NCBI GenBank assembly: GCA_029879735.1
Contig: JAOUPS010000003.1
Location: 1-51,438, forward strand
Origin: Candidatus Bathyarchaeota archaeon
GTDB taxonomy: Archaea > Thermoproteota > Bathyarchaeia > Bathyarchaeales > Bathycorpusculaceae
Length of the DNA stretch: 51,438 nucleotides
Reading direction: 5' to 3'
Positions 7,430 to 14,530 of this stretch are shown here, piece by piece. The notes beneath the pieces are model-generated. The model searched no databases, was not told the origin of the DNA, and was given only the letters and a program-made list of their open reading frames with translations. Numbering within the stretch: the first letter of the stretch is position 1; the number at the start of each line of letters is the position of its first letter. The translations under genes and the position numbers were made by a program.

Positions 7430-7519
7430 TCAGTCCTTTTTCGATTTTGTCCTCTTTCTGCCCCTCACTGGGGCTAGGCGGTGACGCGCCTCCAACACAT
7501 TCAGCGTTGGCTTAGCCAT
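7430..7519 (-). CDS. 29-codon frame upstream of the membrane protein, or the shifted 5' end of that gene
   Basis: ATG 7519 (MAKPTLNVLEARHRLAP...) lies about 25 nt after a TTTAAAC TATA box (7541-7547), exactly the spacing of a leaderless start. The frame ends with TGA six bases before the downstream ATG. It could be a leader peptide. The alternative, a frameshifted N-terminus of the 6999-7424 gene, is at least as likely, since the next frame reads as protein from about 7505 into that gene. Confidence 0.4.
   Translation of the reverse strand: MAKPTLNVLEARHRLAPVRGRKRTKSKKD
7464..7517. other. Three neighbouring GC-rich inverted repeats
   Basis: GCCCC-TCACT-GGGGC is followed by GGCG/CGCC and CCAAC/GTTGG hairpins; the last two are enclosed by GGCTA/TAGCC, giving a small three-way junction. 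It lies in the 5' part of the transcript starting near 7519. It may be structured leader RNA or a by-product of coding sequence. Confidence 0.35.
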
Positions 7520-7641
7520 TTAACTCTATCCTTTCGAGGGTTTAAACATTTCTTCTAAACTTCGTTTAAGTTGGAAAAGTTTCGCCAGGAAAATCGCTCC
7601 CAAAGTAAACGCCTAACTGAGAAAATTTCGAGTTCTATCGG

Positions 7642-7830
7642 TTAGCTTTTGTCAACTCGTCTCTTGCGCGCCCACTGTTCAGCGTCGGTTAGTTTGCTGC
7701 CGAGTTCTCGTTCCACCATCACGCGGGCGGCTGCGAACTGCTCCAATATGATGTTGGCAGCGTCTTGTTTCGCGAGTTTCTGCAGCACCAGGTCGATTTG
7801 TCGGGAGACGTCTTGACTTTCAGCCGTCAA
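7642..7830 (-). CDS. Small helical hypothetical protein, coupled to upstream gene
   Basis: 62 residues from TTG 7830, sharing TTGA with the stop of the upstream gene, a typical translational coupling. The sequence is Ala/Arg/Glu-rich and predicted fully helical (DLVLQKLAKQDAANIILEQF), ending in a basic tail ARKRRVDKS. No family is recognised. It probably acts together with the 129-residue protein encoded just upstream. Confidence 0.5.
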   Translation of the reverse strand: MTAESQDVSRQIDLVLQKLAKQDAANIILEQFAAARVMVERELGSKLTDAEQWARKRRVDKS

Positions 7831-8216
7831 GGTGCGGATGCGACGATAGAGGCTGTCTGCTTCTTGGCCGCCTTACCAGCTCGTTCATCCGAGCCCACAA
7901 ATGGAACATGGAGAATCTGCATTTTTTCTTCTTCTTTCAGTCCATACCAAGCCGCTATCGAAACTTCCAACAGAGGCAAACCATGCTTTTTGCAGTACTC
8001 ATCTGTGACTCGTTGAAGCCTTTCTTCCGTAGCTTCACGCGCCAACTCCTCCGTTTCGGAACCCAGATACCGTCGAGGCTTCACTCCTTTGAATCTGCGA
8101 GGGTTCTGGATGAGTTTCTTGCGTTGCACCTCTCCAGTTGATTTGGTGACCGGCTTGGTCTTGCCGTCATCCTTGTAGAAGCCGACCGCCACGCGTTTAT
8201 GTTTCTTTTTCGGCAT
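7827..8216 (-). CDS. Basic hypothetical protein, first gene of a two-gene operon
   Basis: 129 residues starting MPKKKHKRVAVGFYKDDGKT. The first 50 residues are strongly basic (KKLIQNPRRFKGVKPRRYLG) and could contact nucleic acid. A charged helix and a short mixed region follow. No known domain. ATG 8216 follows a TATTTTT tract by about 20 nt, so the mRNA may be leaderless. G+C is higher than in the neighbouring operon at 4270-6363, which hints at a different origin for the pair. Confidence 0.55.
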   Translation of the reverse strand: MPKKKHKRVAVGFYKDDGKTKPVTKSTGEVQRKKLIQNPRRFKGVKPRRYLGSETEELAREATEERLQRVTDEYCKKHGLPLLEVSIAAWYGLKEEEKMQILHVPFVGSDERAGKAAKKQTASIVASAP

Positions 8217-8290
8217 GGGTCGTCAGGAGAAAAATATGCGATTCGGAACAGTCGGACTCCGTGCCGGTTATTTTTCTGAATGATGGGGCC

Positions 8291-8383
8291 ATGGAGTTAT
8301 ACTATCTAACAATGAAAAAATATAGGGAGGCATCTCCAGAAGGAGCACAAATAGAAATACAAGAAGAGAAAACTGAGCAGTAA
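8291..8383 (+). CDS. Possible 30-residue small protein
   Basis: ATG 8291 reads MELYYLTMKKYREASPEGAQ, then an acidic end, with two stop codons (TAATAG). A TTATTTTT TATA-like tract is about 19 nt upstream. It is weakly supported and could be chance. Confidence 0.25.
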   Translation: MELYYLTMKKYREASPEGAQIEIQEEKTEQ

Positions 8384-8556
8384 TAGCTTATTTGAGCATT
8401 TGATCAATATTTCAAAATTTTAAGTGCGCGCGGCGCGGGCGAAATGGTACGTCAAATTGTCCAAAAATTCATTAGCACACTCGGTGAATCGCAAAAAACA
8501 TAGCGCGCTGTTAACATAATAACTGTTAATTGAGACAAGTGTCGTAGGTTTGCGGC

Positions 8557-9183
8557 TTGAACACAAAAATAATTGTCTTTGACATGGATGGAGTCTTGGT
8601 TGACATCGAAAGCAGTTGGCAATTTGTTCACAAAAGATTCAATGTAGACAACAGAGACAACCTCAAAGAATTTCTTAATCATAGAATCAGCTACGGTGAA
8701 TTTATGAAAAAGGACATCGCTCTCTGGGGGAGGGTGAACATAGATACTCTCAAGAACATCCTCTCAGAAGTTCATTTAATGAAAGGCGCCGAGTTAGCAG
8801 TTACTCAACTACAAAAAGAGGGACACAAAACCGCCATAATTAGCGCTGGAATTTCAATTCTTGCAGAACGCATTCAGCAAAAGCTCAAAATTGACCACAT
8901 TTATGCCAACAAGATAATAGCCAATAGAAACGGAATTCTAACAGGAGAAGAAGTCGTCAATCCACTAAACAAAATAGCTGTGTTAAGAGAACTTGCTTCG
9001 AAAGAGCATATAACTCTTCTAAATTGTGCGGTGATAGGCGACACGATTTTTGACGTCCCTATGTTCAAAGCAGCAGGATTTAGTATCGCGTTCAATACCA
9101 ACAATGAGCAAGTCAGAGAGGCAGCAGATGTAGTTGTCGAGGATAAAGATCTGAAAGAGATATTGTCATACTTCATTCGATGA
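8557..9183 (+). CDS. HAD-superfamily phosphatase, phosphoserine-phosphatase-like
   Basis: 208 residues. Motif I FDMDGVLVD (8-16) has the nucleophile and general acid Asp; motif II is the Ser of AIISAG; motif III Lys is in NPLNK; motif IV is GDTIFDVPM with its acidic pair. The helical cap after motif I and the IGDTIFDVPMFKAAGFSIAF ending are as in SerB-type enzymes of the HAD-IB branch. The substrate could be phosphoserine or another small phosphomonoester. The TTG start follows a TAGGT stretch; no ATG precedes the motif. It is flanked on both sides by GC runs and stands alone. Confidence 0.8.
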   Translation: MNTKIIVFDMDGVLVDIESSWQFVHKRFNVDNRDNLKEFLNHRISYGEFMKKDIALWGRVNIDTLKNILSEVHLMKGAELAVTQLQKEGHKTAIISAGISILAERIQQKLKIDHIYANKIIANRNGILTGEEVVNPLNKIAVLRELASKEHITLLNCAVIGDTIFDVPMFKAAGFSIAFNTNNEQVREAADVVVEDKDLKEILSYFIR

Positions 9184-9301
9184 GTGGTTCGCGCGCGCCT
9201 ACGCCAAGAGTATGCTAACAGAGTGAATCTCACAAAGAATAGGCAAGAGAGCAAACTAAATATGAACTGAGAAGGTTAATCTCTTAAGCAGTGAACAGTT
9301 G

Positions 9302-9817
9302 ATGAGTACGCTTTCAAAGGATACTTCGCAAAACAAAATAAGATTCTTGATTGACAAATATACAAAAGTTGCAGGAAGAGATTATACAGAACAAGACACC
9401 ATAACCAATTTCATTATGCCCTTCATAGAAGCACTCGGATGGGACATATTCAATGTTCACGAAGTGAAGCAGCAGGGATATCCAGTAGAATTCAGAAAAG
9501 CGCTGCCCTCTGAAAACAGGCCGCTTGATCACCCTGATTGCACAATCTCTGTGAATGGCAATCCTCATATTGTTTGGGAATTTAAGCGTTTGACATCAGG
9601 TGGAGCGATAGATAGGCATGAGCGAACAATTACTGATTTGTTGAGCAAGGGAACGGGCCTAAATGCAAAATACGCTGTGCTGACAAGCTTTGCAGAGGCG
9701 GTGGTCTTTGACGTCTCAAGCCAGAAACGATTATTCCGAATCGATAGCCCCGTAGAATACTTCCTAAAATTCGAAGACATATGGAACCACTTATCAAAAG
9801 AAGCTGCTCTCAGATAG
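9302..9817 (+). CDS. Stand-alone PD-(D/E)XK nuclease domain, as at the N-terminus of type IIG/type I restriction proteins
   Basis: 171 residues. FIMPFIEALGWD (37-48) and HPDCTISVNGNPHIVWEFKR (77-96) give the PD-...-E-x-K active site: Asp79, Glu93, Lys95. This arrangement and the GWD motif are typical of the nuclease domain at the start of type IIG and HsdR-like restriction enzymes, where methyltransferase or helicase domains follow. Here the gene stops after the nuclease fold and no methyltransferase is adjacent. It could be a free nuclease or a fragment with an intact active site. ATG 9302 follows a TTG; there is no clear ribosome-binding site. Confidence 0.65.
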   Translation: MSTLSKDTSQNKIRFLIDKYTKVAGRDYTEQDTITNFIMPFIEALGWDIFNVHEVKQQGYPVEFRKALPSENRPLDHPDCTISVNGNPHIVWEFKRLTSGGAIDRHERTITDLLSKGTGLNAKYAVLTSFAEAVVFDVSSQKRLFRIDSPVEYFLKFEDIWNHLSKEAALR

Positions 9818-9914
9818 ATAAAGAAATCAACACACACGAAGCGCGCGCTAAGTAAAGAGGGTAACCCACAGATGTCTATAGTTTAGAAGATTTGTGGACA
9901 ACATTCTCCGTGAA

Positions 9915-10466
9915 TCACTTTTCATCTTTCGTTGCTTTTCCGAGGAGCTCATCTTTAAGAGCTTGAAGCATGTCCTCAGTAAGGGTTTTGTTTGGAATGG
10001 CAAAAATCTTCTCAGCTGCCAGTTCCTTATGTCGCATTCCTCTGTATCGTGGAACCAGGTGAAAATGCAAATGCTCTGATGTCTTCTTGTCCTCATATGC
10101 TACCTCATCCTCTTCCCAATGTTCACAGAAGCTGTACAAATAGACCTTCTCTGCTTTCAGACGCAGTTTCATCAGACTGATAGTATCTCCAAGTATGTTG
10201 AAGAGGTTATCTCTTTCCTTTCGACAGAATTTTGAAAGGTCAGAGATGTCAGTCTATGCATCATCATATGTTCTTCTCGATATAATCAGTATTTCTCCAT
10301 CTACACGAGGGAACTGGTCAAAGACTGCGACAAAATCATCGTTATCTGTCTTTTCAATACATTTTGCTTTTCCTTTGCCTTTCTTCCATGTATTCCACTG
10401 CTGTAACCATTCACAGAAGCGACATGATTTGTGCTTTTTCTCTTTTCTTTCCGGAGCCCCTAACAA
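9915..10466 (-). pseudogene. HIT-family protein interrupted by one in-frame TAG
   Basis: Two open parts in the same frame make one HIT (histidine triad) protein of about 183 codons. The first half has a CRFC pair (zinc-binding in many HIT proteins), then DFVAVFDQFPRVDGEILIIS. The second half has the catalytic triad SEHLHFHLVPRYRGM. They are separated only by TAG at 10256-10254, between RRTYDDA and TDISDLSKF. HIT proteins hydrolyse or transfer nucleotides from dinucleotides. Apart from the amber codon the gene looks intact, so the loss is recent, the codon is read through, or it is a sequencing error. Confidence 0.65.
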
Positions 10467-10515
10467 GAACTTTCACCTTTGTCTGGATACTTATTCAATT
10501 ATGAAAATACACATG

Positions 10516-10566
10516 AAGAAATATATATACAAAGAAAAAAGGGGAGATGCGGGAGACATCTCCAAT
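10516..10566 (+). ncRNA. Small hairpin element with TATA box (left flank of the DUF3800 locus)
   Basis: AAATATATATAC is followed 14 nt later by the stem GGAGATG / CATCTCC (10543-10549 / 10557-10563) around the loop CGGGAGA. Its core TGCGGGAGACATC recurs exactly at 12145-12157, on the far side of the DUF3800 gene. It may be an RNA or DNA boundary element. Confidence 0.35.
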
Positions 10567-10620
10567 GCAGTCAGATTAATCCTTTATGTGTAATTGTAAT
10601 GCACTTCTCTTCTGGGATTC

Positions 10621-10636
10621 TGAAGTGTCCACTTCA
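10621..10636. repeat. Perfect inverted repeat TGAAGTG-TC-CACTTCA
   Basis: A 7-bp palindrome separated by TC. Its half TGAAGTGTCC recurs inside both RNA promoters (10676 and 10883), so one DNA-binding regulator might recognise all three. Confidence 0.4.
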
Positions 10637-10670
10637 AATCTCATCAATGATCTCTACAAGCACGACTTTG

Positions 10671-10703
10671 TCTGGATGAAGTGTCCAGAAATGATTTATA
10701 AGT
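10671..10703 (+). promoter_or_regulatory. Promoter and operator-like palindrome, RNA copy 1
   Basis: The 33-nt block has TCTGGA-N7-TCCAGA directly before AATGATTTATAAGT. It is identical to 10878-10910. The TATA box (10695-10701) lies about 32 nt before the structured RNA, which fits its promoter. Confidence 0.55.
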
Positions 10704-10732
10704 ATCTTCTCGTAATTCTACATTTGGATGAG

Positions 10733-10820
10733 GGTACCTAAAGATCGCGTGCCCAGCGGGTCGCGTGGTCTCCAGAGGAGGCAACGTCCGCGCAACAATA
10801 TCAACGGCACGCGACACCTG
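10733..10820 (+). ncRNA. Structured RNA, copy 1 of a tandem pair (DUF3800-associated)
   Basis: 88 nt, identical to 10934-11021. The closing stem TCGCGTGCC (10745-10753) pairs with GGCACGCGA (10806-10814). Inside, GCGGGT pairs with GTCCGC (10756-10761 / 10786-10791), and GTCTCC with GGAGGC around an AGA loop (10768-10782). A 14-nt stretch at 10792-10805 stays unpaired. Outside, AGG(G)T can pair with ACCT. No protein reading is convincing, and the GC content is far above the flanks. The plus strand is chosen because a conserved TATA block precedes both copies. Several DUF3800-associated RNA motifs are known by comparative genomics, so this may be a relative or a new class. Confidence 0.65.
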
Positions 10821-10877
10821 AACCAGCTAATTTTATGGTTTTTGGCGATATCATCAAACTATTTAATGGCATACTCA

Positions 10878-10910
10878 TCTGGATGAAGTGTCCAGAAATG
10901 ATTTATAAGT
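10878..10910 (+). promoter_or_regulatory. Promoter and operator-like palindrome, RNA copy 2
   Basis: An exact copy of the 33-nt block at 10671-10703. The spacer to the RNA is 23 nt instead of 29 and its sequence is different, so only the promoter and the RNA are conserved. Confidence 0.55.
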
Positions 10911-10933
10911 CGGTATTTGAGTGTTCAGAGTGA

Positions 10934-11021
10934 GGTACCTAAAGATCGCGTGCCCAGCGGGTCGCGTGGTCTCCAGAGGAGGCAACGTCCGCGCAACAAT
11001 ATCAACGGCACGCGACACCTG
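10934..11021 (+). ncRNA. Structured RNA, copy 2 of a tandem pair (DUF3800-associated)
   Basis: Identical over 88 nt to copy 1, at a spacing of 201 nt. Its right end is 12 nt from the stop codon of the convergent DUF3800-like gene. In this copy the outer pairing AGGT / ACCT is perfect. Confidence 0.65.
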
Positions 11022-11033
11022 TCAATTCATATT

Positions 11034-12065
11034 TCAGGGAAACCAGAAATATGCCTTAGGTGGATGATCCGAATAATTCCTCATTTTACGCAGATCAAAA
11101 GGTAGTAGTTGAAGCGGTTCAAATTGCCCTTGATCAATAATCGTCTTAGTTATACCAGCAATGACGTCTGCGATCTGCAGGGGCTGGGATTCATGGGAAC
11201 GAAGATCTGCAAATAAGGGAGTATACTTTTCGAAGTACTGTCCATCCCTCTTAGCCAACGTCTGGACCAGGAGTCGTACAACCTTACTTGGGGTTAAAGG
11301 ACGAAAATCTGCATCGCAATGTGTCTGGATACCATTCAATTTTTCAAAAAATTTCCTCTTGAGTGCAGGTCTAAGAGTCTTCTGTGTGGGATGCTTTTCA
11401 TAGCCAGAAAAACACCCTTCTACAAGATTCTTGAAAAGGTTCTGTATTTTACCTCGACGGTCAATAAGTGCATTAGTTCTTATTGCCAGCAGACCATCAC
11501 AGCAGATCGAAAGCGTCAATTTGTAATTTTTAAGCAGCTTCTCCCTGTAAGTTTTATTTAACTTTGACCAGTGTAACTCATTTTTTTGCTTATCCTTTGG
11601 CAATTTCATGTGTTGCTCCAAAAAGAAATATGCTCCTCCGTAGTCTGGAATGAAACAAACTACAATGATGGTCTCATTATTCCCGAGACCACTTGTATCA
11701 ATTCCCACTGAAGGAATTTGGGACAAGTCTGGTATCAGAAAGAAGTCTTTGTCTATGGCTATTCGTCTTATCTTGTGTCCACCATATCCTATCAATCCTC
11801 GAGCAATCCATCCCGTTTTTACTCTGTAGACTTCGCTACTTGCAAGAGATTTGAAACTTGGGGCAAGGGCTTTTAGAAGGGACTCGTAGGAAGTTGGAGA
11901 TGAACCAAAGGTCCTTCGGTGAAAATCAGCAGGTCTTACAAGCGTGGGTTTCAACCTAAAAGTTTCATGTTTGTAGACAAATTCTGCACCCAGATATGAT
12001 TTTTCAATAATTTCAAAGAATAAATCAATCCATCTTGGATTTTTATTAACAACCATTCGAATCAA
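11034..12065 (-). CDS. DUF3800-like protein, probable RNase H fold
   Basis: About 340 residues. An N-terminal region of some 130 residues precedes the DUF3800-type core: PSVGIDTSGLGNNETIIVVC (first strands with acidic residue) and, near the end, FADLRSHESQPLQIADVIAG, the usual closing motif of the family. Such proteins have a predicted RNase H-like fold and unknown role; they are frequent in mobile and defence settings and several RNA motifs occur beside their genes. TTG 12065 opens the frame, but ATG 12056 lies 26-30 nt after a TTTTTATAT box and is probably the leaderless start. Two copies of a structured RNA converge on its 3' end. Confidence 0.6.
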   Translation of the reverse strand: MIRMVVNKNPRWIDLFFEIIEKSYLGAEFVYKHETFRLKPTLVRPADFHRRTFGSSPTSYESLLKALAPSFKSLASSEVYRVKTGWIARGLIGYGGHKIRRIAIDKDFFLIPDLSQIPSVGIDTSGLGNNETIIVVCFIPDYGGAYFFLEQHMKLPKDKQKNELHWSKLNKTYREKLLKNYKLTLSICCDGLLAIRTNALIDRRGKIQNLFKNLVEGCFSGYEKHPTQKTLRPALKRKFFEKLNGIQTHCDADFRPLTPSKVVRLLVQTLAKRDGQYFEKYTPLFADLRSHESQPLQIADVIAGITKTIIDQGQFEPLQLLPFDLRKMRNYSDHPPKAYFWFP

Positions 12066-12396
12066 ATGAAAATCATTATAGGATATAAAAAAGAGTTTTC
12101 ATAATGCTTGTACCTACCTATGACATAAATGAAAAGGGGGATTTTGCGGGAGACATCGCCATTCTAACTTGTAATACGATATATGTTAAAACAATACTAA
12201 CACTAGCGCGATTTTTTCTGATTTCTTATAAAATGTATAAGATCAAGTCAGGTTTCCACTATTTATAATAGTTTTAATTGGAATTGCTAGAAATGAACCT
12301 AACACAATACTAACATTTGATTTTTGCTACATTTTTGGCACAATTTTTCTCTCTCTAATTTGGGGCTTCTTTTTAGATTTCTAACACTCTTTGACG
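12066..12396. other. Intergenic region between DUF3800-like and STAND genes
   Basis: It holds the DUF3800 promoter, the TGCGGGAGACATC copy, and a 12-nt direct repeat ACAATACTAACA at about 12192 and 12304. Otherwise it is A/T-rich, without protein-like frames. Confidence 0.45.
12131..12162 (+). repeat. Right flank copy of the TGCGGGAGACATC element
   Basis: AAAAGGGGGATTTTGCGGGA followed by GACATCGCC matches 10536-10563, including the 13-nt core (12145-12157). The pairing here is weaker (GGGGAT with ATCGCC, one mismatch). It lies upstream of the DUF3800-like gene, so the pair brackets the whole locus. Confidence 0.4.
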
Positions 12397-14502
12397 TTAA
12401 TTATCTTTCAATTCTTCAAAGGCCCATTCAAGAGAATATTTTAGATCTGAGCCTCTTTTCTGCGATATCCTTCTTAGGGCAGGCACTATTCTGCTTGGGC
12501 ATTCTCTACCAACCGTCACAAGAGTCTTCATTGCGCTCGACACACCATATTGGGGTCCATCCAGTAAAATCCTTTCCAATAGTGGGAGAACTTTGTCAGG
12601 GTTGTGTCTGCCAATCTTCCCTAGGATAGAAGTAGTATATGGTGTTAAGAACCAATTTTCTCTATTCTTGAACAACTTCTCAAGACAAGCTAGAACTCCA
12701 TCAGGTTCTATTTCACTTATTTTGCCCAAAACGCGCATTGTGGATTGGTAAGCATAGTGCATTTCTGCTAGCCTCTCTAAAAGTGGCAAGGCACTTCTTG
12801 GATCAACTAAGCCTACCTGCTCGATCGTACCAATTAAGTCTCCAAGAACACCTCTTTCCTTGGCATTTTTCGCCAAATCACTAAGTAGGGATAGAGAATG
12901 AGTTGGAACTATTCTTGCAGCAGCCCTAAGCACATGAATACCATCACGAATATTAACAGTCCTCTTTTCACTCTCCATTGGTATAAATGGAGAAAGAGGC
13001 TGTGTGAGCACATCTCGGATGCAGTTTAGAAAAAGGACTAGGTCATCTGTTTGATGTTTCTCTATTTGATTTATCACACCTTCTAGATAGCTTGGATGTT
13101 TAAAATTCACCAAACCAATCTCAGTTATGTAGGGACTGCATCTATTTCTCATGTATTTGATAGGACGTAAGAAGAGTCCCATTCTACGGTTCGTGTTAAG
13201 TCCGTTTATGAACGCTTCATAGAACGCTTGTAGCGCATAAGGATGGCTATCTGGAAGTAGAGCGGCAGTGAAGATGAAGTATTTCAATCCATACTCTTTT
13301 TTCCTATCAAAACCAACGTACCATTTTTCCACTTCTTCTGTGATTTTCTGTGCGGCTACGATAGCACCTTCGAGGTTTTCTGCCTTCAGCCCATTCACAA
13401 AATTCTCAACAAAGAAGGCTATGTTGTGAGGGAATCTCAGAACTTTAACGATTTTTTGACCAGCTGCCTTTGCCAGCGCGAATTCGTTTTGATTTATTGC
13501 CTGTCTTTCAAGGTGGTAGTTCAGGTGGTTTTCCATGATTTTTATCAGATCGTCTGTGGAGTAATCGCCTTCCTGTGAGATCTGAACGATTAAGTCTTTT
13601 GGTATTTCATTTAGCTTTGTATCTTCTCGGGCTTCTTCGAAAACATTCTCTCTGGAGGTAACAATCACATAGTTTGGCTTCTCTTGATTCTTTTCATGCT
13701 TATCTTTCATTTTTCTGTAGACATCATCAATGTTTTGACCGATACTAGTGCTCTCAAACCTTACTTTTCCAAAAGGATCGTCTACCAAAATACCAATGTT
13801 CTGCTGACCAAATAGCAGACGGATGTCATAATACTCCGTGCATCTAACGACTGTATCAAGATTGAATCTCTCTTTTTCCAACGAAAGTAAAAAGTAAGCC
13901 ATCGTGGTTTTGCCAACGTGAGGAGGACCTGCGATTATCAGGAATTTATCGTTTTCGAGAATTCTCTTGGCACTTTCATATTTTTCAATCGGGGGTACAT
14001 ACAACTTTCTTACCTGTTCGAGTTCCCAATTTTGAATCACAATGGGTTCTGGAACTAAATGCAACTTGGGAGGTATGGATGCAATGGCTTTTGTAATCTC
14101 TCCTTTAAGGTCATCTAGGTTTTTGCACTCCTTGAACTTTGTAGTCGCCAAGAACTCGTAAAACCTTTTAAATTCAGTATCTGAAAGGCCCAAGTTGCGT
14201 ATGCTTTTCCCTTTCTCTCGAAGTATATACTTTTTATCTCTGGCAAAGACGAATATGATCTTTCTAAGTGTCCTCGCAGTCTCGATCTCATCGAATACTG
14301 CTGGCGATACTTCGCTTCCTATCAACAGAATAACAATATCTGAACTCGCAATCTTGCTCCTCCACCATTTCCTTACATGTTCAGCAGCGGGGTCGTCTTC
14401 AAACACCAGAGGTTCATGTGCGAGTTCTTTGATTGTGTCTATTGTGTATTTTCTTTCGTCCTGAAGATTCATCCTTGAGCTTACAAATATCCTCAAAGAC
14501 AC
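12397..14502 (-). CDS. DUF4062-STAND NTPase-HEAT repeat protein, candidate defence sensor
   Basis: 701 residues in three parts. Residues 3-90 match DUF4062 (LRIFVSSRMNLQDERKYTI, then SSDIVILLIGSEVSP and a Glu in FDEIETA), a TIR-like fold. Residues 160-480 are a STAND-type P-loop NTPase: Walker A GPPHVGKTT (192-200) and Walker B-like IGILVDDPFGK (237-246), as in nSTAND3. The last about 200 residues are HEAT-like repeats (LPLLERLAEM, then ACLEKLFKNR, then LPLLERILLD). STAND proteins with TIR-like domains sense infection and trigger an effector, often by NAD breakdown; activity here is inferred. GTG 14502 follows GGTTTATAATACC by about 30 nt. Confidence 0.7.
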   Translation of the reverse strand: MSLRIFVSSRMNLQDERKYTIDTIKELAHEPLVFEDDPAAEHVRKWWRSKIASSDIVILLIGSEVSPAVFDEIETARTLRKIIFVFARDKKYILREKGKSIRNLGLSDTEFKRFYEFLATTKFKECKNLDDLKGEITKAIASIPPKLHLVPEPIVIQNWELEQVRKLYVPPIEKYESAKRILENDKFLIIAGPPHVGKTTMAYFLLSLEKERFNLDTVVRCTEYYDIRLLFGQQNIGILVDDPFGKVRFESTSIGQNIDDVYRKMKDKHEKNQEKPNYVIVTSRENVFEEAREDTKLNEIPKDLIVQISQEGDYSTDDLIKIMENHLNYHLERQAINQNEFALAKAAGQKIVKVLRFPHNIAFFVENFVNGLKAENLEGAIVAAQKITEEVEKWYVGFDRKKEYGLKYFIFTAALLPDSHPYALQAFYEAFINGLNTNRRMGLFLRPIKYMRNRCSPYITEIGLVNFKHPSYLEGVINQIEKHQTDDLVLFLNCIRDVLTQPLSPFIPMESEKRTVNIRDGIHVLRAAARIVPTHSLSLLSDLAKNAKERGVLGDLIGTIEQVGLVDPRSALPLLERLAEMHYAYQSTMRVLGKISEIEPDGVLACLEKLFKNRENWFLTPYTTSILGKIGRHNPDKVLPLLERILLDGPQYGVSSAMKTLVTVGRECPSRIVPALRRISQKRGSDLKYSLEWAFEELKDN

Positions 14503-14530
14503 AGCCCATCTTTTGAATAAGTCCGATGGT

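Noticed and set aside
7464-7517. Known riboswitch or ribozyme in the GC-rich hairpin cluster.
   Set aside because: I could not match any conserved core sequence, and the segment is also open as protein in two frames.
10733-11021. H/ACA guide RNA (ACA three bases before the CCT end of the hairpin).
   Set aside because: ACA sits at the right place, but the inner loop is 2 nt on one side and 14 on the other, so there is no normal pseudouridylation pocket, and no kink-turn is seen.
10733-11021. CRISPR array or tRNA genes at the tandem repeat.
   Set aside because: There are only two 88-nt copies with a 113-nt spacer, no cas genes, and no tRNA cloverleaf. No tRNA T-loop signature was noticed anywhere in the window.
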